A DNA stretch of 64,000 nt from Fragilaria radians (GCA_900642245.1 CAAAJI010000002.1:710335-774334); one strand, 5' to 3'; numbered from the stretch's first letter, positions 45,602 to 58,071 are shown. Numbers and translations are program-made. Notes: generated by a model not told the origin, from the letters alone.

Positions 45602-48205
45602 ATGTCAAATTTGAAAGGCAATTCGTCCACATCTGCAACGGCACCTAAAGAAGGAGCAACTTCAGATTCTGGAAATGAATCGTCCAGCGACAGCGAAAGA
45701 AAAGATGCAGCACCTATGAGTCTTTCTTCAGATGAAGTGAATTACTTGATTTATCGTTATTTGCAGGTACGTCAATTGGATACCAGCGTCTACTACTACA
45801 GGATACCGTGATTGATGGACGGTTGGTTGGGAATGGTCTCGGAAAGAAACCTCGATGATTGGGCATACTTGATTCATCAGTCAACTCATTATTATTCTTC
45901 CTTAATGAAGGAATCTGGGTTTGTGCATTCTGCCTTTACATTTGCTTACGAAAGTTTACTGGGGCGAAGCAATATCCGGAACGCGGAAAAAAGTGTGCCT
46001 CCGGGGGCTTTGATTAGCTTTCTGCAAAAGGGATTACAATATGTAGGGATCGAAGAGAATCTTCAGAGGGAGGCAACACATGGAAAGAAGGGACAGAATG
46101 TAGAAAAAGATACAACATTAAATGGGAGCATGCATAATTTCACACTTCTCGCACCAAAAACGATACGAGCTCTTACACGAGTACGTCCACCTATACAGTT
46201 GAATGTATCGGCTGCTGCTGCCGCTGCAGCTGTTAAATCTAGGCTGGAAGCGGAAGCCAAAATCCAGGCCGACAAAAAAACTGCTCCAGTGACATCTAAT
46301 GAAACTACATCAACATCTGAACAGAATTCTCTTCTCCTTGAGTTACCGACTCAACAATTGCTTTTAAATGGCCAAGATCAATCTCAGATCCCGAAGTCTG
46401 ATATACCCAAGGAAAATACGGAATCAGTGAAGAGAAAAAACCCTCAAATGGGTAAAAATGTCACAACAGGATCAGCGTCTTTTCCGGCACAAAAACGTCG
46501 ATTCTCAGAAGTCAAAGATTCCGATACACAGAAAAAAGAATCCCTAGACCCGGTGAATCGGCAAGAACCACCAAAATCTTTGGCATCTGTCACTTCCAAT
46601 AGCGACATACAGAGCAAAAAAAAGAAAGGAAATGGCACAATGAACTTTGGAGGACAACAGGGTCCTGCATCAGAGACAACTTCTACAGTTCCCTTACATC
46701 TTCAACAAGGAATCAATCGTTCAAATGTTTTAGAAAGCACAGGAGTTGAAAAGAAAAAACCGGGATCGGAAAAGCTCTCTGAATCATCTACAACTAAATC
46801 CATGGATTTTGAAACCGATAATTCATACTCGAATCGAAGTCAACACATAAACGGAATCTCAGGAAATGATGACCTAAACCGAAATGGATCAACAAGCAAA
46901 AATCAGTCTGAAGAAGAGTCAACTGTGAATGAAATGTCTGTTTCACGTGTTGACCCACGGCAGCGAGACTCGACAACTGCTAATGAGAAAAGTTCGTCGC
47001 AAGATGCCATAATTGACGAGGAAGATCGTGTAACTCATGCCGCCCCTTCTGAAGTATTAGAGCTGAACAAGCATTCCTCGGAAGTTTTCATGTGTGCTTG
47101 GAATCCGGTGTACACAGATCTTATTGCAACTGGTAGTGGGGATGCCTCTGCTCGTATCTGGCAAATGGGAGGCCCAAATGCAGCTGGAGGATGTAGTTCT
47201 ATTCGGGAACTTCCTCACGGTGTTGATTCGAACGACCGAAAAAATAAAGATGTTACAACTCTTGAATGGTCTTCTGATGGTAAGCTTCTTGCCACGGGAA
47301 GTTACGATGGAGTGGCTCGTGTATGGAGTCGCACGGGTGTTCTCGTTCACACGCTGAGTAGGCATCGCGGTCCAATTTTCTCCCTGAAATGGAACCGCTC
47401 AGGAAACTATTTGTTATCTGGAAGTTATGATCAAACGACAATCGTTTGGGATGTCTCTGGTTCTTCGGGTCAGGTAGTACAGCAATTCAACGATCACAGT
47501 GCTCCTGCTCTTGATGTGGACTGGAAAGACGACACTACATTTGCTTCATGTTCCACCGACAAAACAGTTCTTATCTGCCGAGTCGGTGTCGACCACCCTT
47601 TGAGAACATATTCCGCACATTTAGACGAGGTCAATGCAGTCAAATGGGATCCTTCTGGTACTCTGCTTGCTAGTTGCTCAGATGATTATACCGCCAAGGT
47701 GTGGAACGTAGCCAGTGATCGATCTGATCCCATGTACGACTTCAAGGATCATAAAGCAGAAATTTATACACTTAAATGGTAAGCAAACAGAAAAGTAATC
47801 ATTGATAATCTTGCACTCGCGTACTTACACTTTTCAATAAGGAGCCCCACCGGACCGGGATCTGGAAATCCGCAGAAGCTCAAACTCCTTGCAACGGCTT
47901 CATTTGATGGCTCTGTCCGATTGTGGAATGTGCAAGACGGAACTTGTCTACGGATTTTTTCTCGTCACCGCGATTCAGTTTACTCCGTTGCCTTCTCTCC
48001 ATCCGGCGACTACTTAGCTAGCGGTTCTCTTGCTGGTCAGCTGTACATATGGAATGTCATGAAGGGAGTGCATGTAAAAAGTTTCAAGGGTAATGGCGAC
48101 ATTTTTGAAGTTGCATGGAATGTCGAAGAAACAAGAGTTGCTGCATGTTTTTCATCGAACTCGGTTTCTGTTATTGATTTTAATCAACCTTCATCAATTC
48201 GCTAG
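45602..48205 (+). CDS. TBL1/TBL1XR1-like LisH-WD40 co-regulator
   Basis: Three exons: 45602-45766, 45911-47778 and 47842-48205 (introns 144 and 63 nt), 798 residues. The LisH motif spans the first junction: LSSDEVNYLIYRYLQ joined to ESGFVHSAFTFAYESLLG (about residues 41-75). After an unusually long Ser/Thr/Lys/Gln-rich linker (about 110-430), at least seven WD40 units follow, including SGNYLLSGSYDQTTIVWDV, GTLLASCSDDYTAKVWNV and the diagnostic DHKAEIYTLKWSPTGPGSG (spliced across exon 2/3), then LATASFDGSVRLWNV. This order is that of TBL1/TBL1XR1/Sif2, exchange factors of the NCoR/SMRT (SET3-type) histone deacetylase complexes. The human protein is ~514 residues; the difference lies in the linker. 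Convergent with NFU1: 84 bases separate the stops. Confidence 0.9.
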
Positions 48206-48289
48206 CCATATAACATGAAAAAGACAAGTAAAAATTCATTAAATGGTTGTATTGATATCTGTCTTAGAAATTAATCAAATGTACCATTA

Positions 48290-49075
48290 TTAATCCGAAA
48301 ACGGAATTCCTGCAGCAGCAAGCCTTTCTTCATATGACTTTTGCTTGCTAGGTTTGTCTGTATTAACGCCATCAGTTTCCACCTTATCTGCATCGTCTTC
48401 CTCATCATCTTCTTTCTCAGGCTCGAGTGAAAGTACTGATTTCACTTCCGGAATGTAATGCATAAGCATATTTTCGACTCCCTGCTTCAGAGTGACCGAG
48501 CTTGATGGGCAGCCGACACAGGATCCTGCCAGTTGTACAGTCACAGTTCCCAATTCAGCATCAAATCCTATGTACCGAATGTCCCCACCATCGTCTTGGA
48601 CTGCAGGACGTATGCGAGTTTCAAGAAGCTCCTTAATCATTGCGACAACTTCATCGTCGTCTTCAAGGATTGTAGTGTCCGTTATTTCTGCCCTTTCCAA
48701 AACTGCTGGTTTACCCGATGCAAAGTGATCCATGATTGCTGAAAATACAAAGGCCTTTACGTGCATCCATGGACGTTCTGCAACTTTAGTCACAGTCACA
48801 AAGTCAGAACCTAGGTAGACTGACTTAACCCCATCCACAGCAAATAATGCCTTCATCAATGGCGAACGTGCAATCACATCTTTTTCAGATTTCACTGCGT
48901 AGACACCAGAGTTGTTTTCGGATTTTTCCAGCACTGGACGGCCTGGTAAAAATTTGAGGGATTCCGGATTAGGCGTTTCTTCTGTTTGAATGAATAGGCT
49001 ACGTGCTTGAACTATAGTTGGTTGTCGTAAATATCTTGAGGAAGCACCATTCAATCTCCTAAAGGATGACAACAT
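48290..49075 (-). CDS. NFU1: Mitochondrial iron-sulfur cluster scaffold NFU1
   Basis: Single-exon, 261 residues from the ATG at 49075. The N-terminal ~25 residues are Arg/Ser-rich and without acids (MLSSFRRLNGASSRYLRQ), like a mitochondrial presequence. The Nfu_N domain starts FIQTEETPNPESLKFLPG (about 28-45). The NifU-like C-terminal domain spans about 142-215, with IRPAVQDDGGDIRYIGFD and the cluster-ligating pair in GSCVGCPSS (C186, C189). The C-terminal ~45 residues form an acidic, lysine-rich extension. NFU1 carries 4Fe-4S clusters to lipoate synthase and respiratory complexes. No missing key residue. A perfect palindrome lies ~200 bases upstream of its start (49270-49308). Confidence 0.95.
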   Translation of the reverse strand: MLSSFRRLNGASSRYLRQPTIVQARSLFIQTEETPNPESLKFLPGRPVLEKSENNSGVYAVKSEKDVIARSPLMKALFAVDGVKSVYLGSDFVTVTKVAERPWMHVKAFVFSAIMDHFASGKPAVLERAEITDTTILEDDDEVVAMIKELLETRIRPAVQDDGGDIRYIGFDAELGTVTVQLAGSCVGCPSSSVTLKQGVENMLMHYIPEVKSVLSLEPEKEDDEEDDADKVETDGVNTDKPSKQKSYEERLAAAGIPFSD

Positions 49076-50230
49076 TTTTTCGATTCTTTCCTTCTTGTTA
49101 CTCCGAGCTGCGGAATTCTATTGAAGGAATTGCGTCTCTTCTATGGGCATGGTTTCAATAACTGACGAATGATACGACTAAAATTTGTGCCGGTGAGTGA
49201 TATTGTACCTTCAAATACTGACGTTTTCTTCGAGGCATAACATACTATCAATTTATAAATACAGTATTTTACTGTCAAAGGGTCAAGAATCTTGACCCTT
49301 TGACAGTACCTTGACTCAAGATATGTCGTGATTGTCCTTACCAATACCTGATGGCATTACTTCGATCAGTTATACACCGTCAAAGTAACAGAAATTTCCT
49401 TACAGCACAAGGAAAACCAACAAGGACAATATACATGGGTAAGTGAGGTACATAGCTTACAACATGTAGTTTGGGGTTATTTCCTTGTTTTAAGTCACTT
49501 TGTGATATAAAGTCGCTCTATTTGTAGACAGCTAATCGTGGGATAAAGAATTTAGAATTTAGATATTGAAATAACCTCATCGAATTTATTAGTTATACAA
49601 TCCGCTGATTTGAGGGTACAATAAACAGTTAATCTAGTCTAGTTTAGTACTTTAATTGTTGTCCTCACAGATTCGGGCATAAAATACAAACCTTCCCGAA
49701 TTTTTCACGTTAAGCTTGAAGATCTAACAGAGAAGTTCATTTTCCATTGTAATATATTAATACTAAATGTCAAATCTTTAATTTTTGTTCATTACTTTTT
49801 TCATGTGCTTTGGATGATGTAGCAATGTATACCAATGATTCGTTAATCTAGAATCTTTTTCCATTTTTATGCAGGTAACTTTGACTATTCAATGAAAATA
49901 GGGGGTTACCAATATCTTTCATTAATATCACTCTAATAAATGCGAAGATGTGCTTTCATTGAAGTTGTGTAATTTCTACTGATTCCCCAGGCTATAACAA
50001 AAAGTCATTTTCTTCTTTTTTATTTTCTCATGACTAGCTTTAGTTCTGGACTTGTTGCTGTAATATTTAAATGAGTATGGGTCGTAGACAAGCGGTTAGC
50101 GTGTAAACGCTTTAATGAATTTTTGGAGTGTTTCATATAATGTACTATGTGCTTTGATTTTTATTATTCTCCTTCAAACCGTGCATCAGCCTTTTTTACA
50201 ATAGTTCTCCCTAGTCTATTAGCACTGCCC
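49076..50230. other. 5' flank of NFU1 and gene-free tract to assembly gap
   Basis: Contains the NFU1 upstream region with the palindrome listed separately. The rest is AT-rich with no recognised coding or RNA gene. A stretch near 50080-50130 resembles part of a tRNA by eye but lacks a T-arm. Confidence 0.35.
49270..49308. repeat. Perfect 39-nt inverted repeat (19-bp arms)
   Basis: Left arm reads tactgtcaaagggtcaaga and the right arm is its exact reverse complement, with a single unpaired centre base (49289). No mismatch in 19 pairs. It sits 195 bases upstream of the NFU1 start, in otherwise unstructured AT-rich sequence. It could form a cruciform or, if transcribed, a strong hairpin. It could also be the footprint of a small inverted-repeat element. 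Confidence 0.95.
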
Positions 50231-50951
50231 NNNNNNNNNNNNNNNNNNNNNNNNNNNNNNNNNNNNNNNNNNNNNNNNNNNNNNNNNNNNNNNNNNNNNN
50301 NNNNNNNNNNNNNNNNNNNNNNNNNNNNNNNNNNNNNNNNNNNNNNNNNNNNNNNNNNNNNNNNNNNNNNNNNNNNNNNNNNNNNNNNNNNNNNNNNNNN
50401 NNNNNNNNNNNNNNNNNNNNNNNNNNNNNNNNNNNNNNNNNNNNNNNNNNNNNNNNNNNNNNNNNNNNNNNNNNNNNNNNNNNNNNNNNNNNNNNNNNNN
50501 NNNNNNNNNNNNNNNNNNNNNNNNNNNNNNNNNNNNNNNNNNNNNNNNNNNNNNNNNNNNNNNNNNNNNNNNNNNNNNNNNNNNNNNNNNNNNNNNNNNN
50601 NNNNNNNNNNNNNNNNNNNNNNNNNNNNNNNNNNNNNNNNNNNNNNNNNNNNNNNNNNNNNNNNNNNNNNNNNNNNNNNNNNNNNNNNNNNNNNNNNNNN
50701 NNNNNNNNNNNNNNNNNNNNNNNNNNNNNNNNNNNNNNNNNNNNNNNNNNNNNNNNNNNNNNNNNNNNNNNNNNNNNNNNNNNNNNNNNNNNNNNNNNNN
50801 NNNNNNNNNNNNNNNNNNNNNNNNNNNNNNNNNNNNNNNNNNNNNNNNNNNNNNNNNNNNNNNNNNNNNNNNNNNNNNNNNNNNNNNNNNNNNNNNNNNN
50901 NNNNNNNNNNNNNNNNNNNNNNNNNNNNNNNNNNNNNNNNNNNNNNNNNNN
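50231..50951. other. Assembly gap (721 N)
   Basis: Undetermined bases at the 3' side of the large minus-strand copia relic, so probably repetitive sequence such as its LTR. Confidence 0.99.
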
Positions 50952-53900
50952 ACTGTGATAAATTTCTCATGTCATTTGCAATGACTTGGTGTGAGGTCTT
51001 TGATCAAATATAGAGCTATACCCACATGAGACCTGTGCCTGGATTGCACACTTTGGTCAATGTAATCCCATCGGTTGGCCTCACAACTAAATCTGGTTGG
51101 AACTTGCTTGTATTCCTTGGACTTCTTCACCACCGCTCCTCTTTTACATTCCCAAGCGAAGAATCTTGATTTATTTAAAGGAAGGTTTCAAGTAGCTTCA
51201 AATTATATGTCCTTGCTGTTCTGCTGAGAATGCCTTCTCTGCAATACCCTGTAGCTTTGTGCAGCTCTTTGAATACTAACTTTATCACATGCTTATCGGC
51301 ACATTTGCTGCAGTCTAAAGTTTCATAGAAAAGTGCATGATTCCCGACCATAAAGCCATGATCTGTAGTTAAACTTGATGAAAGGGTTTCTTGCTGTTCC
51401 CTTTGCTAGTTTTTAAACCATCATTCCGATTCGAAATCCATTTTTAAGAGCCTTATTGAATGTTGAAGATTTTAATCCAAAGTTCGGTAATATATTTGCT
51501 TACTGAAGTATGGTTTGAATAGATGTCCCATCTTCATGTTCCACTTCACATTCTTGTGACCATATCTTGGTGCCTTCCATGGTCTTTGCATCTCTAAGAT
51601 AAACTTTCTATTGAACAGTTCTTCACATAATAGAAAATTGTATTCAATTAAGCTAAAGCTGCAATTTGAAATTCACTTTACAACTTTATGAAAATGAAAA
51701 TACCCATTTAAAATGTAGGCACCTTTTGAAGGCATAAAAACGTTATTTGTTTGATGAATTTTGAAATAAATTTGTTTGAGACTTGAGGGAAAATAAATTA
51801 TTAATGTTCGATGTAAGGTGAAGTGCTGCTGGTTGTGGTCCCAAAAGGACGGATATTGTATAACTGTAATTGGAATGCAATTCTCTATTCATCTAGCAGA
51901 TGAATGAATGGCAAGATCGATGCTACATTCTTGGATGCTTGCATGATCACATAATCCTTTCTAAAATTTATTGATAATGGCAAATCATGACATTCACCTG
52001 CACAAAGCCCTGCAAAGTCCTCTACGAAACAGGTGTGAGTGTGGTTTGTGCTGGTTCAAGAAGTAGTCCTTGATGTTTGATTCCATGCAGTATGCTAAAG
52101 ATTTCTTGTAAAGCATTTCCATGGTTGTACTTTTGAATATGGACAAACCTGGCAACTTGATGCACCGCAAATAAACTGCCTCGGACTAGCCAAGTATAAC
52201 AACATGCCTACTATAGAAGAAGAATACCAGGAATCATGTAGCACTTTGCTAACCTTGTGAGGATCTTAGAGATATCTGGGTAGCTGGGTTTCTGCAGGGT
52301 TGCAATTGCCCTTTCCTGTGATACTTACAACTTTGGAGATTAGACCAGCTTTTGTCAATTCAAATTTATCTTTTGTCGTTTTGATTGCATTACCAAGAAA
52401 TGAGCCCACTTCTCCTTCATTTAAGTTAAAATGAGTGAATTATGCCTTCGTCATTGATTTGCAGTTGTTTGACTTCCCACTGAATGGCACTATTTTCGAC
52501 ATCGGCAAATGCTGAATTGTACAATTGCCAGCACCAGCAAACATGATATCATCTAATTGAACCATGCACAACTTTTATTCTTGTAAATCACACAGTGGTC
52601 ATCCATATGCTGTTTCCTTGTCTCTGTTCTCATCCAGCCTTGAGTTTTTCAAAAAGCATGCATAGAGCTTGCTTCAAGCCATAGATTCTCTTCTTCAGCT
52701 TTCAGGAATGATTGTCATTAGACTTATGCCCAAATCATTGCAGGTACTCAGTATACACTTCTTCTTCCAACTCTGCCTGGGCAAATGCACTTGTATAATC
52801 CACTTGTTGGCTGTGCCATTTTTCAGCTAGAATTGTTGTCAAGGGAAATCAAATGGTTGACCAATGGACAACAGGTAAGTAAAAATCATTTCCCTCTTCT
52901 TGAAGGTCTCCACGGGCATAAAAGCGCGCTTTTAACCGCAGCTGTGTACCTTCATATAAGCGCTTTAACTTCAAAACCCAGGTTTCCTTCAACACATTAT
53001 AGTGAAGAAATCTTGGAACTGAAGTCCATGCATCTGGCTCATTTAGTGCCTGATCATGAGTTGTGTAATCTGCATCTCAATTTGTTGGCTTAGCATACAA
53101 GAAACTGGATCTTATCATTAGGCATGTAAACTTCAATTTGGGAAGGCGTATAGTCCATTAAATAATCTTGGAACTCTGTAATGGTGCTGTCTCGCTTCTT
53201 GATGATCTCCTTAGGGTGTCACTTCTGCTTTGAAGTTGCTGCAATAGTTGTTGTCAATAACTCTTTGTGAGCACCGAGGATGTGCATTTTTGTTTGAGCT
53301 CTTGCATGTCGCCAATAAATTCTTGATAGTGTTTATCCTCGGAAGAATCTTTGGAGGCATCAATAGTATGATTAGAAGTCAGAGGTTGTCACATCAAGTT
53401 GGATAGTGCTGGTCAATATCAAATGATGCTGTATTTGGATGGTGCTGCTCATTAACAGGTGATGCTTTAGGGGTTTATAATTAAGATTTGCTACAACTAA
53501 CGACAGATTATAGTCGAAGATAGACGAGGACACCGTTTCTCAAATGTTTGATAATCATTATAACCTTGTCGAATATGCTCTCTCTTTTCAGGTGTAAGCC
53601 AATCATCAGAAAGAAAGGAGGATGATGGAGTTTCATTACAAACATAACCTGCATTTAAAGTGATCCACTGCAACTTGATACCCAGGATGCAAATTTTCAG
53701 CTTTCAAGATTCATGTCTGAATTCATAATATTCCATTGTGGAAATAAAGTGTTGATGTACTTTTGCGTACTCCCTAAGGGAGAAGGAAAGAATATATTTA
53801 TGATGATTATTGAAAGGTTGATGAGTTAAGGGCTGGTAACTTAGAATTCTATGGTAATCTTGAAGATTAAAGTGTCCAAACCCATAAGGTTAGTGGAATA

Positions 53901-54600
53901 CGGTCATTGTCCAGTAGCAAAAGTTCTGCTTGCTGTCAGTATAAATTGACAACACATTCTATCCATATGTTCAACGCTGGTGAAGGCATTAACCATTGGC
54001 CAATGGCAAAGAGTTTGATGCCAAATAAGGTATGCAGGTAATCCTTTGCCATTTCCTGTAATATGTCCACTAACTCCTTTTGTTTTGAAAAACAGTCATT
54101 GAGGGCTAAACAAACTGTATGTTGCCTTTGTGATAATATGCCTGTGTTCAAGAGGGATTTGCTTTCCATCATTTTTTTGAAATGCTAACTAAACTTTACC
54201 ATATCCTTCAATTGAGATAACATTTTTACATTGGGTGAATATCTATAATTGCAAGTGTTGCTTCTGTGTCTAAGATTACGGGACTTCCTATAAAGGAAGG
54301 GTTGAGTCCTGTTGGATGAGTCTGTATGTTTTGGTTAACTTTCCCAATAACTTAGTTCCTGTGTTTAGAGGTAACAAATAGTCTCCTTGCATTATTTGAT
54401 CAGATGGTGAGCTTCAGTTGCAAATTCTGATACATTCTCCGCTGCACACATTCCAAGGCTAAACCAATTCAACTTTCTTTTTCTTCATCAACAACAAGGA
54501 AAGTAGAGGAATCACAGGTTCACATGCCATGAGAAGCAAATAAGATTCTGGAAACAAGTTCATCCATTTATTCATATCCATATCAATTAACTGTTTTGTT
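50952..54600 (-). mobile_element. Large decayed Ty1/copia element
   Basis: Minus-strand translation across frames gives the pol order of copia. A possible protease trace PVILDTEATLAI lies near 54230-54290. Then, clearly, ALNEPDAWTSVP and WVLKLKRLYEGTQLRLKARF (about 52900-53060), VDYTSAFAQAELEEEVY (about 52750-52805), RIYGLKQALCMLFEKLKAG (about 52635-52700), the VQLDDIMFAGAG box with the YVDD-type motif as QLDD (about 52530-52565), FLGNAIKTTKDKFELTKAG, SIVGMLLYLASPRQFICGA and RNase H VEDFAGLCAGE (about 51980-52020). Several stops and shifts; integrase is not recognised. The relic ends close to the 3' end of TRAPPC1. Confidence 0.8.
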
Positions 54601-54823
54601 GCAGAAGGACTTTGTCCTAAGTGAACTGACCACAAGTTATGTCAATACAATCCCGCCAATTTCCAGCTGATCAAATGTGTTTTATTTCATTGGGATAATC
54701 GATTTATCTTACAAGATTCGTTTGTTTGAGCTTAGTAGAGACATCCAACATTAATTCAACTAATATATGCCTTTTCCTTTAGTGTCGATGACAGCATAAT
54801 TACTCTATTGTCTAACGGCGGCT

Positions 54824-55433
54824 TCATTTAAACCAAGGCATGGATGCTAGATATGTATCTAGTTTTGATTCAAAGTTGGTACAGGCAATCTTCATATCAC
54901 CTTGAGAACTAGAAACATACAGCGGACTCCGAACAACGCATTCAATCCAGAGCTCTGTGTAAATATGCTTCAGGGCCTGTCGAATCAATGCATTTTGAGC
55001 CGCTGTCATCTTAGTGGTGTAGAGTGCAAAGCGCAATCCACTTGTAGTTTCATAATTGTGCAATGTTCCAGCTCCTGTGTTCATAGAATGTAATCCTAGT
55101 TCCCGTTTCAAGCCATAAAGTTAGACAAAAGACTGGCACTCGCGATACCTTGACTTCTAAACATTTTGGAGATGCGCGTCGAATTCAAAACTTACCAGCA
55201 TCTTTGAGGTCAGATTCTGGGGCAAGACTTCCTACCATTTCACGAAGTGAAAAGAGCATTCCAAAGACCAGCTTGCGCATTTCTGATTGCTGTTCTTCTT
55301 CTTCTTGCAGTTGTTGCTGCAATTGTTGTTGTGTGGTTGTTGAAGAGTTATTCAAACTTTCCTTCTTGGTATAACGTTTTGTAAACAACGTTTTCCCTTT
55401 CCGATCAAAAACGATGATGGAGTGAACTCCCAT
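54824..55433 (-). CDS. TRAPPC1: Trafficking protein particle complex subunit 1 (TRAPPC1/Bet5)
   Basis: Two exons: 55433-55196 and 55095-54824 (100-nt intron, gtaagt..actag), 169 residues. The longin-type sedlin/Bet5 fold is evident. The product starts with MGVHSIIVFDRKGKTLFTKR, followed by a Gln/Glu-rich insert (about 33-47), then EMRKLVFGMLFSLREMVG. The exon join gives DAG-LHSMNTGAGTLHNYET, followed by TSGLRFALYTTK and IYTELWIECVVRSPLY, ending in a LDTYLASM helix. These match the 'RKG', 'KL..GMLFSL', 'Y.LH..E..TGL.F.L.TD' and 'Y....V.NPL' signatures. It is a core subunit of TRAPP, which activates Ypt1/Rab1 in ER-Golgi transport. TRAPPC11, another TRAPP subunit, lies 30 kb away on the plus strand. 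Confidence 0.92.
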
Positions 55434-58071
55434 TTGAACTTGTAACAGCTGTCTCGGGAAGCGATCGATCAGAAAGTACTAAACACTAAACCCACGGCTT
55501 CTTTGAGAGAAAAGGTGTGTTTCAGCAATTTCGAGATTACAATGGGTACGAGTAGCGAGTAATCGTCCACAATAGAAAAAATACCCATAGCGCACTATTT
55601 GGACCACCTTTGCATGAATCCACTGATGCTTTTTCTGCAATCTTTGTCTCCAGCATAATCACCACTTCTCCTTCTTTTTCATCATATCTGATCTTTCCAA
55701 CTTGGTGTCATCCATAATCTTCTTTCTTTGGAGTTCTTCTCCATGTATGACCAATCTAGAAGTTGGGGTTGATTTATCTGTTTCAGTTCCGATTGGTGCG
55801 ATTTTGTTCTCTCTAGAGATATTGGCACCTTCTGCTTTCTTAATTTTTTGCTAGGATAATTCATAATGCAACGCTCTCTTTCTGGCAATGAAAGTACACA
55901 CTTAGAAAAATGAAGCTCTGGGAACCAAAGTTCCATTCTAAATTAGCCCAGCCATTGACTTATCATCCAGTCTAGTTTTTGTTCATCAATGAAAGAAGAA
56001 GTCCAGAGGCTAAAAAATAAGACGAGAGGACCAATGTTATTGGAAACAGCCAAAATACTCCGAAGAGTGTTAAGAAAGAGTAATCCATTGTTGTTCTCAA
56101 GATCGTATTGAAGATGAGCAATATAAATTTGTCCATATCTAGCTTGAAAATAGTATTTTAATTATCACATTTCTACTTATTCGAGAATTACCTTTAACTA
56201 CCTTTTTATTCCCGTTACAAATGTAGTGTACTACTAGATCACATTTCACTAGCCTAATTAGTGGGAATTCAATCTTTACTAATGATTGCATGCATAATGA
56301 TTCCCAAAGTAAAAGTAATGTTTTTGAATGAAACACTATAAAAAATCACTATCCACTACTAAATGATGTGAAAGCAAGCTATGATAGAACTAATTCAAGT
56401 ACAAATCATAATTTTATATCTTGTTCTCTCAATGTAGACCTTAGAAATGTGCAGGCTTCGTCATCATGCACAAATGTCTTCGCACTGATAAGCTTTACTG
56501 TTGATATGTCATATGTCAACAATCCCTGAAACTATGGATACAAAATATGGCAGACAGAGCGTTAACGTCTCAGTTATCTTTGCTTTTTACATTTACTAGC
56601 ACAAGCAATTTGGGTTGTCTCAACTTAAGTATGTTGATACGTCACTGTCATTCCTCAAATACGTTCAGGTATGTGAGATTGACAGTCAGCTTGTCTTTTT
56701 GTTGACGACAAAAAACTAGTGTGTAAATATCCAAATGAAAGTTTTACCAACTCGTTGATGGATGATGAAGAAACAAAGGAAGATAAACTTCACTCTGACA
56801 GAAATGCTTCAATTACTGCAAGAACTAGTTGCTTGTGAGAAGAAATTCAAAGAATGGAAGTATATCAGGGAAAGGGAGACCATAACACTACTAGCACAAG
56901 AATCCGCGGCAAATACCATAGAATTGGAGCAAGAATTCATGAAAACGGAAGCTGAGATGGCATTGCTCATCATACAGAGCAAATCAACTGTACTTCTCAA
57001 AATGCAACACGCTGGTAGATGAAGTGGACATTATGCCCCCCCCCCCGCCTATCTCGCATCTAAGCTTATTGCATTCTCTAGAAATGATCTCTAAACTCAA
57101 CTCATAAATGCACTTCACTCAGTAAATGAAAATAATTCTTTCTTTTTGCCATCTGGAACAAGTGTGTAGAGTTCTTCAGAGGTTTCATCACAAGAAATAT
57201 CCTCATCCTCATTTCCATCTTCAATCCACTCTACATGGTATTCTTTGTCCAACAACATATTGTACAGAATGACTGCAGTGGCAAGAAGTTGGTTGACAGA
57301 AAGCAAAGAGTCCAAATTTGAAATCAGCATTCAAATTTTCTTCAACTACAGGAAGCAATCTTTGAAAAGCCAATACAATGCTCTGATCAAATTTTAGGTT
57401 TTGCAAGCATCATATTGAAAAAGTCTGTGTACTCATCCAGGCCAGTATAAAGGTCTTTTTTAAAAAGTTGGCACCATGTAATTTGATGCACAGAATGCAG
57501 AGTCTTCAATGAGATACGGACTACTTGAAAAGCACTGCTCAGAATCCTGGCAAATCTTTGAGTAGAAGAGTTGTCTTGATATTCTGAATTCATATAAGAA
57601 CTCCATATTGATCACCATCATTGTGTTTTTCAAATGGAATACCCAAAAGATTTGTTGCGGTTTGTTGGGCTTCACAATAGGTAGCAACTTTGAATCACAA
57701 GATTCTGTGCCCATGATAAGTATAAATGGATATCAGTATCCATGTCATTTTCTTTCGAGTTCATCATGCGCATTATATTGAAATATATCTTCTCCACATG
57801 ATCCTTCATTGAGAATATCTTGGCATCTCAGAATACGTTTCGCTTGGTGTTGGGGTACCAAAATGATCAATTCTGATTGGTCGGCAGGAAGTTTGGCAGT
57901 GGAAAAAAGTTCCTGACTGTCAACTTGAAACCCTCGGAAAGATAACATTGTTAAGGGCTGAGATAGCACAGTACTGCTCGGACATTTGAATTCGAATTTA
58001 GAAATTCCGTGCCGAATTTGTCTGTGACCAGCCAAGTGGTTTACTTGACAACAACTTTTGATTTTCAAAGG
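55434..58071. other. Region between TRAPPC1 and carrier gene; unassigned fragments
   Basis: No supported gene. An 86-codon plus-strand frame at 56762-57022 is strongly charged and helical (Lys/Glu/Gln-rich). A minus-strand frame at 55682-55936 and overlapping minus-strand frames at 57115-57714 look like scraps of decayed coding sequence (ATAVILYNMLLDKEYHVEW could be a transposase tail), but I cannot place them. An 11-C run is at 57036-57046. The minus-strand frame 57745-58218 partly overlies the carrier's first exon and is a shadow. Confidence 0.3.

Noticed and set aside
50080..50140. Possible tRNA ('ggtcgtagacaagcggttagcgtgtaaa')
   Set aside because: Only a partial resemblance to a D-arm; no anticodon stem or T-arm consensus follows.
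50147..51013. Open frames across the second N run
   Set aside because: Artefact of the assembly gap.
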